64,000 nucleotides of DNA, taken from Streptomyces sclerotialus (GTDB lineage: Bacteria; Actinomycetota; Actinomycetes; Streptomycetales; Streptomycetaceae). This document shows positions 9,549 through 18,512 of this stretch, one piece after another. Under the pieces are notes generated by a model. The model was not told where the DNA came from. It saw only the letters and a program-made list of their open reading frames with translations, and made no database searches. The position numbers and the translations under genes were made by a program. The stretch covers positions 5,208,001-5,272,000 of the forward strand of contig NZ_JBFOHP010000002.1 in assembly GCF_040907265.1 (NCBI RefSeq), read 5' to 3'. Positions within the stretch are counted from its first letter, which is position 1. Every line of letters starts with the position of its first letter.

Positions 9549-9566
9549 AGGGAACGCATGTTCCCT
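9549..9566. promoter_or_regulatory. LexA/SOS-box-like palindrome upstream of the methyltransferase
   Basis: AGGGAAC-GCAT-GTTCCCT is a perfect 7-bp-arm palindrome. Its core GAAC-N4-GTTC is the actinobacterial/Gram-positive LexA-box core. It lies 147 bases upstream of the methyltransferase GTG and about 100 bases past the end of the DUF402 gene. Whether LexA binds is inference. Confidence 0.4.
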
Positions 9567-9626
9567 GAAGTCCCTGTAATTCGGGCGGTTCCGTCACGCT
9601 CGAGACCCGTCACGTCACTCTCGCGG

Positions 9627-9641
9627 GTGCGGATTCCGCAC
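9627..9641. terminator. weak hairpin after the DUF402 gene
   Basis: GTGCGG and CCGCAC pair around an ATT loop, 29 bases beyond the DUF402 stop on the minus strand. It may end that transcript. The 267-base gap 9403-9669 holds only this hairpin, a CGGCCG palindrome next to a T-run, and the LexA-like site. Confidence 0.35.
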
Positions 9642-9669
9642 AAGCGGCCGCTTTTTGAGGCGGCGTCGC

Positions 9670-10362
9670 TCACGAGGGGGAGCGGCCGGGTACCCGGTCC
9701 CAGTCGTCCGGCAGCGCCGGCAGGGTCCACTGCGGGTCCGGCCGCCAGTGCTCCCAGCCGTCCGCGAACGGCGCGCCCCACTCGGTGATCTGCTCGACCG
9801 CGGCCCTGGCCGCCGCCTGCACCTCCCCGGCCTGCGAGGCCGGCATCAGCCCGTCGGCCTGCGCCTGCGCGAACTCGTCCTCGTCCCGCCACTCCCAGTG
9901 CCGGTCCGGGTAGACCGCGATGTCCAGGAAGTGGTCCTCGGAGTCCACGCCGCCGGACCACCGGCGGCGCGGCTCCTCCAAGTTCACGTACCAGTTCTTG
10001 AACTGCCAGCCGCGCTCCCAGAAGAGCCAGACCGACCACGGATCGCCGGGCCGCGCCAGCTTCAGCACGCCGGTGCCGAACCAGCGGTCCCGCACCACGC
10101 GCCGCGGCTTGGTGTACCGGCTGGCCAGCGGCTCACGGCTGACAGGGGTACCGTCGGCGAGCACCGGCTTGACGCAGACGGTGCCCGGCGCCATCCAGAC
10201 GGCGAGCAGCTCGTCGGTGTCCTGCACGACGGTGACGGGCCGGCAGATGTGGAAGCGGTCGGTGGCATTGCCGCGATAGCGCCACAGGATGTGCTCGCCC
10301 GGCGCCCAGCGCGCGGTTCCGGACGTATGGCCGTCCCTTGTCTCCACCGTATCCGCTGTCAT
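9670..10362 (-). CDS. DUF402 (FomD-like) domain protein
   Basis: 230-aa cytoplasmic protein of the DUF402 family. Characterised relatives such as FomD hydrolyse activated phosphoesters or nucleoside-phosphonate conjugates with divalent metals. Recognisable features are the aromatic W-x-W-x-L-F strand region near residues 105-112, the KNWYVNLEEP block near residue 124 and the acidic GVDSEDHFLDIAVYPD stretch (about 137-152) that supplies metal ligands in the family. It lies downstream of fumC in the same direction, 56 bases away. The true substrate is unknown. Confidence 0.85.
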   Translation of the reverse strand: MTADTVETRDGHTSGTARWAPGEHILWRYRGNATDRFHICRPVTVVQDTDELLAVWMAPGTVCVKPVLADGTPVSREPLASRYTKPRRVVRDRWFGTGVLKLARPGDPWSVWLFWERGWQFKNWYVNLEEPRRRWSGGVDSEDHFLDIAVYPDRHWEWRDEDEFAQAQADGLMPASQAGEVQAAARAAVEQITEWGAPFADGWEHWRPDPQWTLPALPDDWDRVPGRSPS

Positions 10363-10418
10363 GCGCAGATCTTAGGGGCGGAACCGCCGCGCCGCCGTGA
10401 CGTGGGCCGCAGCGACCG

Positions 10419-11813
10419 TCACGGATGCGTCATGCGCAGCACGTCCAGCGCCTCGTCCAGCTGGGCCTCGGTCAGCACACCCCGTTCGACGTATCCGGAC
10501 TCGATCACCACCTCGCGGATGGTCTTCCGCTCGGCCAGTGACTTCTTGGCCACCTTCGCGGCTTCCTCGTACCCGATGTACTTGTTGAGCGGGGTGACGA
10601 CGGAAGGGGAGGACTCGGCGTACTCACGGGCCCGTTCGGCGTTGGCCGTGATGCCGTCGACCGTACGGTCCGCCAGCAGCCGCGAGACATTGGCCAGAAG
10701 TCGCACCGACTCCAGGACATTTTTCGCGATCACCGGCAGCATCACGTTGAGCTCGAAGTTGCCCGCGGCGCCCGCCGTGGCGACCGTCGCGTCGTTCCCC
10801 GTCACCTGCGCGGCGACCATCAGCACCGCTTCGGGAATGACCGGATTGACCTTCCCCGGCATGATCGACGAGCCGGGCTGGAGGTCGGGCAGCTGGATCT
10901 CCGCCAGGCCCGTACGGGGTCCCGAGGCCATCCACCGCAGATCGTTGGCGATCTTCGTCAGGCCGACCGCGATCGTCCGCAGCTGGCCGCTGGCCTCCAC
11001 GATGCCGTCCCGCGCGCCCTGCGCCTCGAAGTGGTTCCGCGCCTCGGTCAGCGGCAGCCCGGTGGTCCGCGCCACTTCGGCGATGACCGCGGCGGCGAAG
11101 CCGGGCGGGGTGTTGATGCCCGTACCCACCGCCGTACCGCCGAGCGGCAGTTCGGCGAGCCGGGGGAGGGCGGCCCGCAGCCGCTCGACGCCGTACCGGA
11201 CCTGCGCCGCGTACCCGCCGAACTCCTGGCCCAGCGTCACGGGCGTGGCGTCCATCAGATGCGTCCGGCCCGACTTCACGACCTCCTTGAACTCCTCGGC
11301 CTTGCGCTCCAGGGAGGCGGCCAGGTGCTCCAGGGCCGGGATCAGGTCGGCGGTCACGGCGGCGGTGGCCGCGATGTGGATCGAGGAGGGGAAGACGTCG
11401 TTGGAGGACTGGCTGGCGTTGACGTGGTCGTTGGGGTGGACGTCCCGGCCCAGCCGCTCGGTCGCGAGCGTGGCCAGCACCTCGTTGGTGTTCATGTTGG
11501 AGGACGTGCCGGAGCCGGTCTGGAAGACGTCGACGGGGAAGTGGTCGTCCCAGCGGCCGTCGGCGACCTCGGCCGCGGCCTCCTGGATCGCCCGCGCGAC
11601 GTCCTCGTCCACCACCCCCAGCTCGGCGTTGACCTTGGCAGCGGCGGCCTTGATCCGGGCCAGCGCCTCGATGTGCGCCCGCTCCAGCCGCTGCCCCGAG
11701 ATCGGGAAGTTCTCCACGGCGCGCTGGGTCTGGGCCCGCCACTTGGCGTCGGCGGGAACCCGTACCTCGCCCATGGAGTCGTGCTCGGTCCTGTACTCAG
11801 TGCTGTCGGTCAT
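10419..11813 (-). CDS. fumC: fumarate hydratase, class II
   Basis: Iron-independent fumarase (464 aa) of the TCA cycle: fumarate + water to L-malate, as a cytosolic homotetramer of the aspartase/fumarase superfamily. Visible family regions are [13 protein letters not shown] (about 100), SSNDVFPSS (about 138), [15 protein letters not shown] and the signature [11 protein letters not shown] (about 318), which carries the catalytic serine loop. The length is standard. It lies on the same strand as the class I fumarase gene, with the Rpn pair between them, so the genome carries both an oxygen-robust and an Fe-S fumarase. Confidence 0.97.
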   Translation of the reverse strand: MTDSTEYRTEHDSMGEVRVPADAKWRAQTQRAVENFPISGQRLERAHIEALARIKAAAAKVNAELGVVDEDVARAIQEAAAEVADGRWDDHFPVDVFQTGSGTSSNMNTNEVLATLATERLGRDVHPNDHVNASQSSNDVFPSSIHIAATAAVTADLIPALEHLAASLERKAEEFKEVVKSGRTHLMDATPVTLGQEFGGYAAQVRYGVERLRAALPRLAELPLGGTAVGTGINTPPGFAAAVIAEVARTTGLPLTEARNHFEAQGARDGIVEASGQLRTIAVGLTKIANDLRWMASGPRTGLAEIQLPDLQPGSSIMPGKVNPVIPEAVLMVAAQVTGNDATVATAGAAGNFELNVMLPVIAKNVLESVRLLANVSRLLADRTVDGITANAERAREYAESSPSVVTPLNKYIGYEEAAKVAKKSLAERKTIREVVIESGYVERGVLTEAQLDEALDVLRMTHP

Positions 11814-11856
11814 CGTGGGTGCACCTCCATGACGAACAGCATCGCGTGGATCTTCC

Positions 11857-12153
11857 CTATTCCGTCACCGGCGCTCCGGCGACGTCCTCGTCCTCCTCAC
11901 GGAAGACATCGGCGGGCCCGCCGCCGAAAGCGGCGCGGCCGAGCCAGCGGTACAGCAGGTCAGGGTCATCGCACTCGGCGACGCGCTGCCGTTCCGCGGG
12001 GGTCAGCGGCACACCTCGCAGCTCGACCATCTGCCCGATCCGGCGGCGCAGGTCGTGGTTCCTCTCGTCGGGCGGCATGTCTTCCGGGACACCGCGGAGG
12101 AGAAGGCTCAGCGCGAACAGGGCCGAGGCGCCGCTCTTCGGGTCGGTGCTCAT
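11857..12153 (-). CDS. small protein resembling the C-terminal domain of the adjacent Rpn-like nuclease
   Basis: 98-aa protein with no recognised catalytic motif. Residues about 46-88 ([17 protein letters not shown], then [10 protein letters not shown] and ADVFREED) align by eye with the C-terminal 50 residues of the upstream nuclease (RGLMITAEEHARVTDCRD, LELLNRWFLRA, QEVFAEE) with the same spacing. Its ATG overlaps the nuclease stop (ATGA at 12150-12153), so the two are translationally coupled. In E. coli, C-terminal fragments of Rpn proteins made from internal starts restrain the full-length nuclease; here the equivalent could be a separate gene. That function is inference. Confidence 0.8.
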   Translation of the reverse strand: MSTDPKSGASALFALSLLLRGVPEDMPPDERNHDLRRRIGQMVELRGVPLTPAERQRVAECDDPDLLYRWLGRAAFGGGPADVFREEDEDVAGAPVTE

Positions 12154-13106
12154 CGGACCTCCGCCTGGTCCGTCGCGTCGCCCGGCTCCTCGGCGAAAAC
12201 CTCTTGGACGTCGGCTGCGGTGATCGCCCGGAGGAACCAGCGGTTGAGGAGTTCCAGGTCGCGGCAGTCCGTGACGCGTGCGTGCTCCTCGGCGGTGATC
12301 ATGAGCCCCCGAGTGTGCAGCACCTGGAGGAGGTCCTCCGCCTTCGACTTCACCTCTCCCTCCTGACGGCCCTCCTGACGGCCTTCTTCACGGCCCTGAT
12401 CGCGGAACCCCTCCGCGACCCAGGACTGGCTGTTGGGGAGATCGAAGAGCCGGGTTCCCATGAGTTCCCTCCAGAGTTCGGCCGCGGGGCTACCGCTCAG
12501 GCCGTTGGTGATGAGGTCGGCATAGACAGTGAGCGCATCGTCGTTCGGGGCCTGCTTCATGGCGCCGGCAAGGGCCTCCAGTATTTCACCGATCCTCGGG
12601 CCGGCACTGTGTGTCAGCGCGGAGTACACCGCCATGGGAAGGTCCGCCGCGGCGTGCGCCACATCCGTGATCACGGGCACGTTTTCGGGTGAGAGGACGA
12701 ACGGACTGACGTGAAGGTTGGGCCTGCCCGGAATCCCGATGCGGAAGGGGCCCACTGCCCACTTCGCTGTCTTCACATCGGTGCAGAGGACCAGCAGAAC
12801 CGGATGGTGCCGCTTGTGCCTGTTGGCAAGGACGCTGAGGTAGTAGGCCCAACTCCGGGCCTTGTCCGGGTCCTTGCGTGACTGGCACTCGACGATCAGC
12901 AGATAGTCGTCTCCGGCCTCGCATTCCAGCTCGAGCAGTGTGTCCACGCGCCGTTCGAGGGGCGTGACATCCGTTACGTCGGAATTGCGGACAGTCACCG
13001 AGGCCGGCCCGGGGTCGGGCAGTTCCAGCAGATCGAAGGCCCGGGTGAACAGCTCCGGGATCTCCTGATACGCCCGGTGGAGCGCCTCGTGTCGAGAGTT
13101 GACCAT
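12150..13106 (-). CDS. Rpn-like PD-(D/E)XK nuclease family protein
   Basis: 318-aa protein from the ATG at 13106 (a TTG at 13118 is a weaker start). The core resembles the Rpn/Transposase_31 nuclease fold: Asp55 in ERRVDTLLELE, then YLLIVECQSRKD with Glu73-x-Gln75 as the (D/E)-x-K/Q element, and a helical region continuing ARSWAYYLSVLANRHK. Near residue 240 there is a short repeat rich in GREEGRQEG, a linker also seen in Rpn proteins, followed by a small C-terminal helical domain. The family is linked to DNA cleavage, recombination and phage defence. It is coupled to the next gene, which duplicates its C-terminal domain. Confidence 0.75.
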   Translation of the reverse strand: MVNSRHEALHRAYQEIPELFTRAFDLLELPDPGPASVTVRNSDVTDVTPLERRVDTLLELECEAGDDYLLIVECQSRKDPDKARSWAYYLSVLANRHKRHHPVLLVLCTDVKTAKWAVGPFRIGIPGRPNLHVSPFVLSPENVPVITDVAHAAADLPMAVYSALTHSAGPRIGEILEALAGAMKQAPNDDALTVYADLITNGLSGSPAAELWRELMGTRLFDLPNSQSWVAEGFRDQGREEGRQEGRQEGEVKSKAEDLLQVLHTRGLMITAEEHARVTDCRDLELLNRWFLRAITAADVQEVFAEEPGDATDQAEVR

Positions 13107-13123
13107 GGCGCGATTCAAGCCGG

Positions 13124-13152
13124 AGTCATATGCCTCTGGCGGCCATATGACT
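13124..13152. repeat. perfect inverted repeat upstream of the Rpn-like gene
   Basis: AGTCATATG and CATATGACT form perfect 9-bp arms with an 11-base spacer, 18-46 bases upstream of the nuclease ATG. AT-rich symmetric arms in this position suggest an operator, or a leader hairpin that limits expression. Confidence 0.6.
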
Positions 13153-13187
13153 GGGCATCACCCGAACGAGGAAGTCGATGGTTAATG

Positions 13188-13226
13188 CACCGAGGGTCCG
13201 GCCACCGTGTGGCCGGACCCTCGGTG
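13188..13226 (-). terminator. strong hairpin terminator of fumB
   Basis: Perfect 18-bp stem (CACCGAGGGTCCGGCCAC with its complement) and a 3-base loop, 18 bases after the fumB stop on the minus strand. It separates fumB from the Rpn pair. Confidence 0.88.
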
Positions 13227-13244
13227 TGAGAAGCGGGGGAGCGG

Positions 13245-14918
13245 TCAGCTTCCGGTGCGCACCGGGATGCTGGTGAAGGTCGGCGTCGGTGCCGGGTCCT
13301 GGAAGAAGTCGTTGCCCTTGTCGTCCACGACGATGAACGCCGGGAAGTCCTCGACCTCGATCCGCCAGACCGCCTCCATGCCCAGCTCCTCGTACTCCAG
13401 GACCTCGACCTTCTTGATGCAGTCCTGCGCGAGGCGGGCCGCCGGGCCGCCGATGGAGCCGAGGTAGAAGCCGCCGTGCGCGTGGCAGGCGTCGGTGACC
13501 TGCTGCGAACGGTTGCCCTTGGCCAGCATGATCTTCGAGCCGCCGGCCGCCTGGAACTGCTCGACGTACGCGTCCATCCGGCCGGCCGTCGTCGGGCCGA
13601 AGGAGCCGGACGCGTAGCCCTCGGGCGTCTTGGCCGGGCCCGCGTAGTACACCGGGTGGTTCTTGAGGTACTCCGGCATCTCCTCGCCGGCGTCCAGCCG
13701 CTCCTTGATCTTGGCGTGCGCGATGTCACGGGCGACCACGAGGGTGCCGGTGAGCGAGAGACGGGTCTTGACCGGGTGCTTGGTCAGCTCGGCCAGCATC
13801 TCGTCCATCGGACGGTTCAGGTCGATCTTCACCGCGTCCAGGTCCGGGCCCGCGCCCTCGGTCAGCTCCTCGTCCGTGGTCTCGGGGAGGAAGCGCGCCG
13901 GGTCGGTCTCCAGCTGCTCCAGGAAGACGCCCTCGGCGGTGATCTTCGCGACGGCCTGGCGGTCCGCGGAGCAGGACACCGCGATGGCGACCGGGCAGGA
14001 CGCGCCGTGCCGCGGCAGGCGGACGACCCGCACGTCGTGGCAGAAGTACTTGCCGCCGAACTGCGCGCCGATCCCGATCTTCTGCGTCAGCTCGAAGACC
14101 TTCTCCTCCAGCTCGGTGTCGCGGAAGCCGTGGCCGGTGGGGGAGCCCTCGGTGGGCAGCTCGTCGAGGTAGTGCGCGGAGGCGTACTTCGCGGTCTTCA
14201 GCGCGTACTCGGCGGAGGTGCCGCCGACCACGATCGCCAGGTGGTACGGCGGGCAGGCGGCCGTGCCCAGCGAGCGGATCTTCTGCTCCAGGAACTTCAT
14301 CATGGAGGCCTCGTTGAGGACCGCCTTGGTCTCCTGGAAGAGGAAGGACTTGTTGGCCGAGCCGCCGCCCTTGGCCATGAAGAGGAACTTGTACGCGTCA
14401 CCGTCGTTCGCGTACAGCTCGATCTGCGCCGGCAGGTTCGAGCCGGTGTTCTTCTCGTCCCACATGGTCAGCGGGGCCATCTGCGAGTACCGCAGGTTCA
14501 GCTTGGTGTACGCGTCGTAGATGCCGCGGGACAGGGCCGCCTCGTCGCCGCCCTGCGTCAGCACGTTCTGGCCGCGCTTGCCCATGACGATCGCGGTGCC
14601 GGTGTCCTGGCACATCGGGAGCACGCCCGCCGCCGCGATGTTCGCGTTCTTCAGCAGGTCCAGGGCGACGAACTTGTCGTTGGCCGAGGCCTCCGGGTCG
14701 TCGATGATCTTCCGGAGCTGGCCGAGGTGCTCCGGGCGCAGGTAGTGCTGGATGTCGTGGATCGCCGCTTCGGCCAGCTTGCGCAGCGCCTCAGGCTCGA
14801 CCTTGAGGAACGTCCGGCCGTCCGCCTCGAAGGTGCTGACACCCTCCTTGGTGATCAGACGGTACGGGGTCTTGTCCTCGCCCGTGGGCAGAAGGTCGGT
14901 ATAGGCGAATTCCGGCAT
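13245..14918 (-). CDS. fumB: fumarate hydratase, class I (Fe-S)
   Basis: Oxygen-sensitive [4Fe-4S] fumarase (557 aa) catalysing the same TCA step as FumC. The long N-terminal domain contains the candidate cluster cysteines in [10 protein letters not shown] (about 104), [11 protein letters not shown] (about 225) and [16 protein letters not shown] (about 305-315). The C-terminal beta domain (about 375-557) contains [13 protein letters not shown] and MLAKGNRS, the TtdB-like active-site region. The ATG at 14918 fits a GAGG sequence 12 bases upstream; a TTG at 14927 is too close to it. Single-chain class I architecture and standard length. Confidence 0.96.
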   Translation of the reverse strand: MPEFAYTDLLPTGEDKTPYRLITKEGVSTFEADGRTFLKVEPEALRKLAEAAIHDIQHYLRPEHLGQLRKIIDDPEASANDKFVALDLLKNANIAAAGVLPMCQDTGTAIVMGKRGQNVLTQGGDEAALSRGIYDAYTKLNLRYSQMAPLTMWDEKNTGSNLPAQIELYANDGDAYKFLFMAKGGGSANKSFLFQETKAVLNEASMMKFLEQKIRSLGTAACPPYHLAIVVGGTSAEYALKTAKYASAHYLDELPTEGSPTGHGFRDTELEEKVFELTQKIGIGAQFGGKYFCHDVRVVRLPRHGASCPVAIAVSCSADRQAVAKITAEGVFLEQLETDPARFLPETTDEELTEGAGPDLDAVKIDLNRPMDEMLAELTKHPVKTRLSLTGTLVVARDIAHAKIKERLDAGEEMPEYLKNHPVYYAGPAKTPEGYASGSFGPTTAGRMDAYVEQFQAAGGSKIMLAKGNRSQQVTDACHAHGGFYLGSIGGPAARLAQDCIKKVEVLEYEELGMEAVWRIEVEDFPAFIVVDDKGNDFFQDPAPTPTFTSIPVRTGS

Positions 14919-15066
14919 TGCGGCCAATCCTCACTCGACGGTGACTTCGCTGTCATCAACGGCAGCCTCCACACCTTAGAACCCCGTGCGGCGGGTGCCG
15001 CTGTGAGGTAAGGCTCAGTTCCCGTTCTTAGAACTCCCTTAGGAACCCCGCGCACAGTGCCGTCGC

Positions 15067-17073
15067 ATGACACGTTTCCTGAAAGCTGCGACAGGCTCCC
15101 GGAAGCGGCGGGCCGCGCTCGCCGCGCTGGCCGGGACCGCGCTGACCGCGAGCACGTTCACGGCCCTCCAGGCGTACGCCGGGCCCGCCGGTCCCGGTGA
15201 CGACGGCGGCACGGTCGCGCTGCGGATCAAGGGCGGCGAGGCGCACGTGGACCCCCGTACGCTGCGGATCACCGCCCGTACGGCGAGCGGTACGGAGTCC
15301 GAGCTCTCCGCGGCGGCGGGGGAGCAGCTGGGCGCCCCCTCCGAGGTCAGCCGGCACGGCTCCACCGCGAGCTGGTCCTACCCCGGCCGCGGGCTCACCG
15401 TCTCGGTCGCGTCCCGCGACGGGCGGCTGGTCGTGCGGATGCACGCGGAGAAGGACGGCAGTATCGCCTGGCCGGCGTCGGGCGCCGCACAGCCGCGGGG
15501 CACGGCCTACGAGCTGCCCCGCGGCGAAGGACTGCGCATCCCCGCCGCCGACACCTTCTGGAACTCCGAGGAGGCCGGCCTGACCGGCGCGGACGGCATC
15601 GACCTCAAGGACCTGACCATGCCCTTCTGGGGCACCACGGCAGGCGGTCACGGAGTGAGCACCCTCGTCCCCACCGACCTGGGCACCAACCTGCGGTTCG
15701 TCTCCGGGAGCGGGCGGCTGCGCGCCACCGCCACGCACGACTTCCGCCGCGCCGACGGTACCGACGACTACACGGTGGCCCTCTCGCTGACCGACGGCTC
15801 GCCGGTCGCGGCGGCCAAGGACTACCGCCGGTACCTCGCGTCGAAGGGGCAGCTCGGCAGCCTGAAGCAGAAGATCCGCAAGAACCCCGAGGTGGCCGAG
15901 CTGATCGGCGCCCCGCACGCGTACGTCTGGGGCGACGGCCGCAGCAAGGAGGCCGTCGAGCGGCTGAAGAAGCTCGGCATCTCCCGCATGTGGCTCGGCT
16001 ACGACGCCGACGGCGAGCCGATGACGAAGGAGGCCGTCGCCGCCGCGAAGAAGGCGGGCTACCTCGTCGGCCCGTACGACAGCTGGGACAACGCCCAGGA
16101 CCCGGGGACCGCCGACACCAGCGTGGCGAAGTGGCCGGACCGGCTGTGGCCCGACGGCTGCGTCCACGACGCCGACGGCAAGCCGGAAGGCGGCTTCGGG
16201 GGCCGCGGCTGCTACCTCAGCTCGCAGGCGCTCGCCGACGCCGAACCGGACCACCACTACCTCGCCGACCGCCTGAAGGGCATGTCGTCCAACGGCGTGA
16301 ACAGCTACTTCCTCGACGTGGACGCCACCGGCGAGCTCTTCCGTGACCACACGCCGGCGCACCCGATGACGCAGGCGGAGGACCGCGCGAACCGCCTCCA
16401 GCGGATGCGCGGGGTGTCCGGCGGCGGCCTCTCCGGCGGCCGCCCGTTCGTCCTCGGTTCGGAGTCGGCCGGCTCCTGGGCGAACCAGGTGATCGACTTC
16501 AGCCACGGCTCCAGCACGCCGGTCCACGACGGGCTGTGGAAGGCCGAGCGCGACAAGAAGACCTGGGGCGGCTACTGGCCCAAGGGGCGGCCCGGCATGT
16601 TCTTCAAGCCCGCGACGCTCGACAAGTCCGTCGCGAAGGCCATGTTCGACCCCACGTACCGGGTGCCGCTGTATGAGACGGTGCTGCACGACTCGGTGGT
16701 CAGCACCGACCGCTGGGAGCTCTCCCTCTACAAGCTCCCGGAGCAGAAGCGGGACCGCGCGCTGCTCGCCATGCTCTACAACACCCCGGTCAACCTCGCG
16801 CTCGACGGCACGGTGCTGGACGAGCACGGCAAGGAGATCGCGGAGATGCAGCGCTTCTTCGCGGGCATCCAGAAGGCAGCGGGCACCGAGGCGATGACGG
16901 ACTTCCGTACGCTCACCGCCGACCGCACGGTGCAGCGGACCACGTTCGGCGGCCGCGGGGGCCTGGAGATCACCGCCAACTTCGGCACCGGCTCGTACCA
17001 CGGCCTGCCCGGCGGCTGTGTCCAGGCCGCCACCCGGGGCCACGCACCGCAGCGCTTCTGCCCCGCGGACTGA
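15067..17073 (+). CDS. secreted glycoside hydrolase (GH101/GH129-like, family uncertain)
   Basis: 668-aa exported protein. It has a basic start, a hydrophobic stretch (about 15-38) and a likely cleavage after AYA near residue 39. An N-terminal beta-rich domain (about 45-260) is followed by a TIM-barrel-like catalytic region: HAYVWGDGR (about 283), MWLGYDADG, VGPYDSWDN, YFLDVDATGELFRDH (about 415, a possible acidic nucleophile) and VLGSESAGSW (about 460, a possible acid/base). The C-terminus lacks a sorting signal, so it is probably released. The overall pattern resembles retaining alpha-N-acetylgalactosaminidase-type enzymes, but the family call is by eye. It is divergent from fumB. Confidence 0.7.
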   Translation: MTRFLKAATGSRKRRAALAALAGTALTASTFTALQAYAGPAGPGDDGGTVALRIKGGEAHVDPRTLRITARTASGTESELSAAAGEQLGAPSEVSRHGSTASWSYPGRGLTVSVASRDGRLVVRMHAEKDGSIAWPASGAAQPRGTAYELPRGEGLRIPAADTFWNSEEAGLTGADGIDLKDLTMPFWGTTAGGHGVSTLVPTDLGTNLRFVSGSGRLRATATHDFRRADGTDDYTVALSLTDGSPVAAAKDYRRYLASKGQLGSLKQKIRKNPEVAELIGAPHAYVWGDGRSKEAVERLKKLGISRMWLGYDADGEPMTKEAVAAAKKAGYLVGPYDSWDNAQDPGTADTSVAKWPDRLWPDGCVHDADGKPEGGFGGRGCYLSSQALADAEPDHHYLADRLKGMSSNGVNSYFLDVDATGELFRDHTPAHPMTQAEDRANRLQRMRGVSGGGLSGGRPFVLGSESAGSWANQVIDFSHGSSTPVHDGLWKAERDKKTWGGYWPKGRPGMFFKPATLDKSVAKAMFDPTYRVPLYETVLHDSVVSTDRWELSLYKLPEQKRDRALLAMLYNTPVNLALDGTVLDEHGKEIAEMQRFFAGIQKAAGTEAMTDFRTLTADRTVQRTTFGGRGGLEITANFGTGSYHGLPGGCVQAATRGHAPQRFCPAD

Positions 17074-17102
17074 GGCCGGGCGCCGGGCACTGCTCCCCTA
17101 GT

Positions 17103-17116
17103 CGCGATCTATCGCG
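17103..17116. promoter_or_regulatory. short palindrome in the DUF1707 gene promoter
   Basis: CGCGAT-CT-ATCGCG lies 19-32 bases before the DUF1707 GTG, within the only 62 bases available for a promoter. An operator for a GntR/YtrA-like or similar regulator is possible; nothing nearby identifies it. Confidence 0.3.
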
Positions 17117-17134
17117 TTTCGCTACGCTGCTGAG

Positions 17135-17860
17135 GTGGACGCAACAGACAACGGGGGACAGCGCCCCGCACCCGTGGACCTCACCAAGCCCGCACCGGCC
17201 CCGGTCGCCGAGGCCGCGCTCCGGGCCTCCGACGCCGACCGGGACCGGATCGCCGCGATCCTCCGGGAGGCGCTGGCCGAGGGCCGGCTGGACGCCGAGG
17301 AACACGCCGAGCGCATCGACGGCGTGTACCGCGCCAAGACCATGGGCGAGCTGGAGCCGCTGATCAGCGACCTGCCGGCCGGACGGGACGAGGCGGTGGC
17401 GCGCCGGACGGCCGCTGCCGCGTACCCCCCGGAGCCGTCCGCCGGTCCCGCGGACACCCGCCTCGTCGGCATCTTCGGTGAGGCGGTACGCGCGGGCCGC
17501 TGGCGGGTGCCGGCGCGGCTCACCGCGGTGGCGGTCTTCGGTTCGGTCGAGATCGACCTGACCGAGGCGGTCTTCACCCGGCAGCATGTGCACATCCACG
17601 CCACCTCGGTCTTCGGCAGCGTGGACATCCGGGTGCCGGAGAACGTGTCGCTGCGCGGCGGTGGCTCCGGCGTGCTCGGCTCCTTCGAGACCAGGACGGC
17701 CGAGGCGGACGATCCGGCGGCCCCGGTGGTCACGATGAGCGGCTTCGCGGTGCTCGGCAGCGTCGAGGCCAAGCCGAAACGCGGCAAGTGGGTGCGCGAT
17801 CTGCACAGCCTGCTGCGCGAGCGCCGGGAGCGGCGCCGGGACGGGCACCGGTGGCACTGA
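17135..17860 (+). CDS. DUF1707 protein with LiaF-like C-terminal domain
   Basis: 241 aa, GTG start at 17135. Residues about 28-85 are a DUF1707 module (RASDADRDRIAAILREALAEG, then LDAEEHAERIDGVYRAKT and LISDLP), a short domain often attached to membrane or envelope-stress proteins in actinomycetes. The rest lacks a membrane segment and contains repeated Gly/Val beta-strands (AVFGSVEIDLTEAVF, TSVFGSVDIRVPENV, AVLGSVEAKP) like the cell-wall-active-antibiotic response domain of LiaF/VraT proteins. The role is unknown, perhaps as a soluble modulator of envelope-stress signalling. Confidence 0.82.
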   Translation: MDATDNGGQRPAPVDLTKPAPAPVAEAALRASDADRDRIAAILREALAEGRLDAEEHAERIDGVYRAKTMGELEPLISDLPAGRDEAVARRTAAAAYPPEPSAGPADTRLVGIFGEAVRAGRWRVPARLTAVAVFGSVEIDLTEAVFTRQHVHIHATSVFGSVDIRVPENVSLRGGGSGVLGSFETRTAEADDPAAPVVTMSGFAVLGSVEAKPKRGKWVRDLHSLLRERRERRRDGHRWH

Positions 17861-18074
17861 GGACGGCCGCCGCCTCGCAGGTGGGGCCGCACCTGTAAGG
17901 CGCGCCACATCCGACGCTGCTTTCAACCGGTACGCCACGGTGTGCATAGAGCCGCGTACAGCGGGTAGGGCTGGTGCATCGTCTCTCGTACGGCTGCGGG
18001 GTGTGCGAAACGTCGTGCGCAGCGAGACGGGCAAGTGGTGACTGAAATCGCCGAGCCGTCGTCAGGAGTAGACC

Positions 18075-18434
18075 GTGCTGCTACCGCATCAGCCCCTGCA
18101 GGACGCCGCCGTCGTGCCCGCCCAGCGAGTACCCGCTCGGGACGAGGCGGGCCCGTGGCACTCCGAGGCGGTGTGCCGACGGGACGAGGCCGGACTCTTC
18201 TTCGCGCCGTCCAAAGAACCGACGGCTGCCCGGCTGGCCAGGGAAGAAGCCGCGAAGCGGGTCTGTGCCCGCTGTCCGGTGATGATCGAGTGCCGGGAGC
18301 ACGCCCTGCTCCAGCCCGAGCCGTACGGCGTCTGGGGCGGCCTGACCGCCGCCGAGCGCCGGGTGGTCCTGGCCCGCCGCCGCCGGCGCGACGCCGAGCT
18401 GCAGCGCTCGGCCCGGATGCCCGCGGCGGGCTGA
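18075..18434 (+). CDS. wblI: WhiB-like [4Fe-4S] transcription factor
   Basis: 119-aa Wbl protein that binds an iron-sulfur cluster and usually acts with the primary sigma factor. The four cluster cysteines are Cys34, Cys64, Cys67 and Cys73 (C-x2-C-x5-C), followed by the turn GVWGG at 85-89 and a basic C-terminal tail (LARRRRRDAE) that contacts DNA. The GTG start at 18075 follows an AGGAG sequence. Its position next to glpX matches the S. coelicolor wblI locus as I remember it, which is the basis for the symbol. It ends at a very strong hairpin. Confidence 0.88.
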   Translation: MLLPHQPLQDAAVVPAQRVPARDEAGPWHSEAVCRRDEAGLFFAPSKEPTAARLAREEAAKRVCARCPVMIECREHALLQPEPYGVWGGLTAAERRVVLARRRRRDAELQRSARMPAAG

Positions 18435-18444
18435 ACCCCGCACC

Positions 18445-18496
18445 ACCGACGGCCCGGTGCCCCGCCGCAGGAGCGGCGGGGCACCGGGCCGTCGGT
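18445..18496. terminator. bidirectional terminator between wblI and glpX
   Basis: Perfect 24-bp stem (arms 18445-18468 and 18473-18496, very GC-rich) with a 4-base loop AGGA, between convergent genes. Confidence 0.92.
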
Positions 18497-18512
18497 CGTG
18501 GGGAGCGTCGCC

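Noticed and set aside
9545..10039. Minus-strand ORF past the DUF402 gene
   Set aside because: It is an out-of-frame shadow of DUF402 that runs into intergenic DNA, with no family resemblance.
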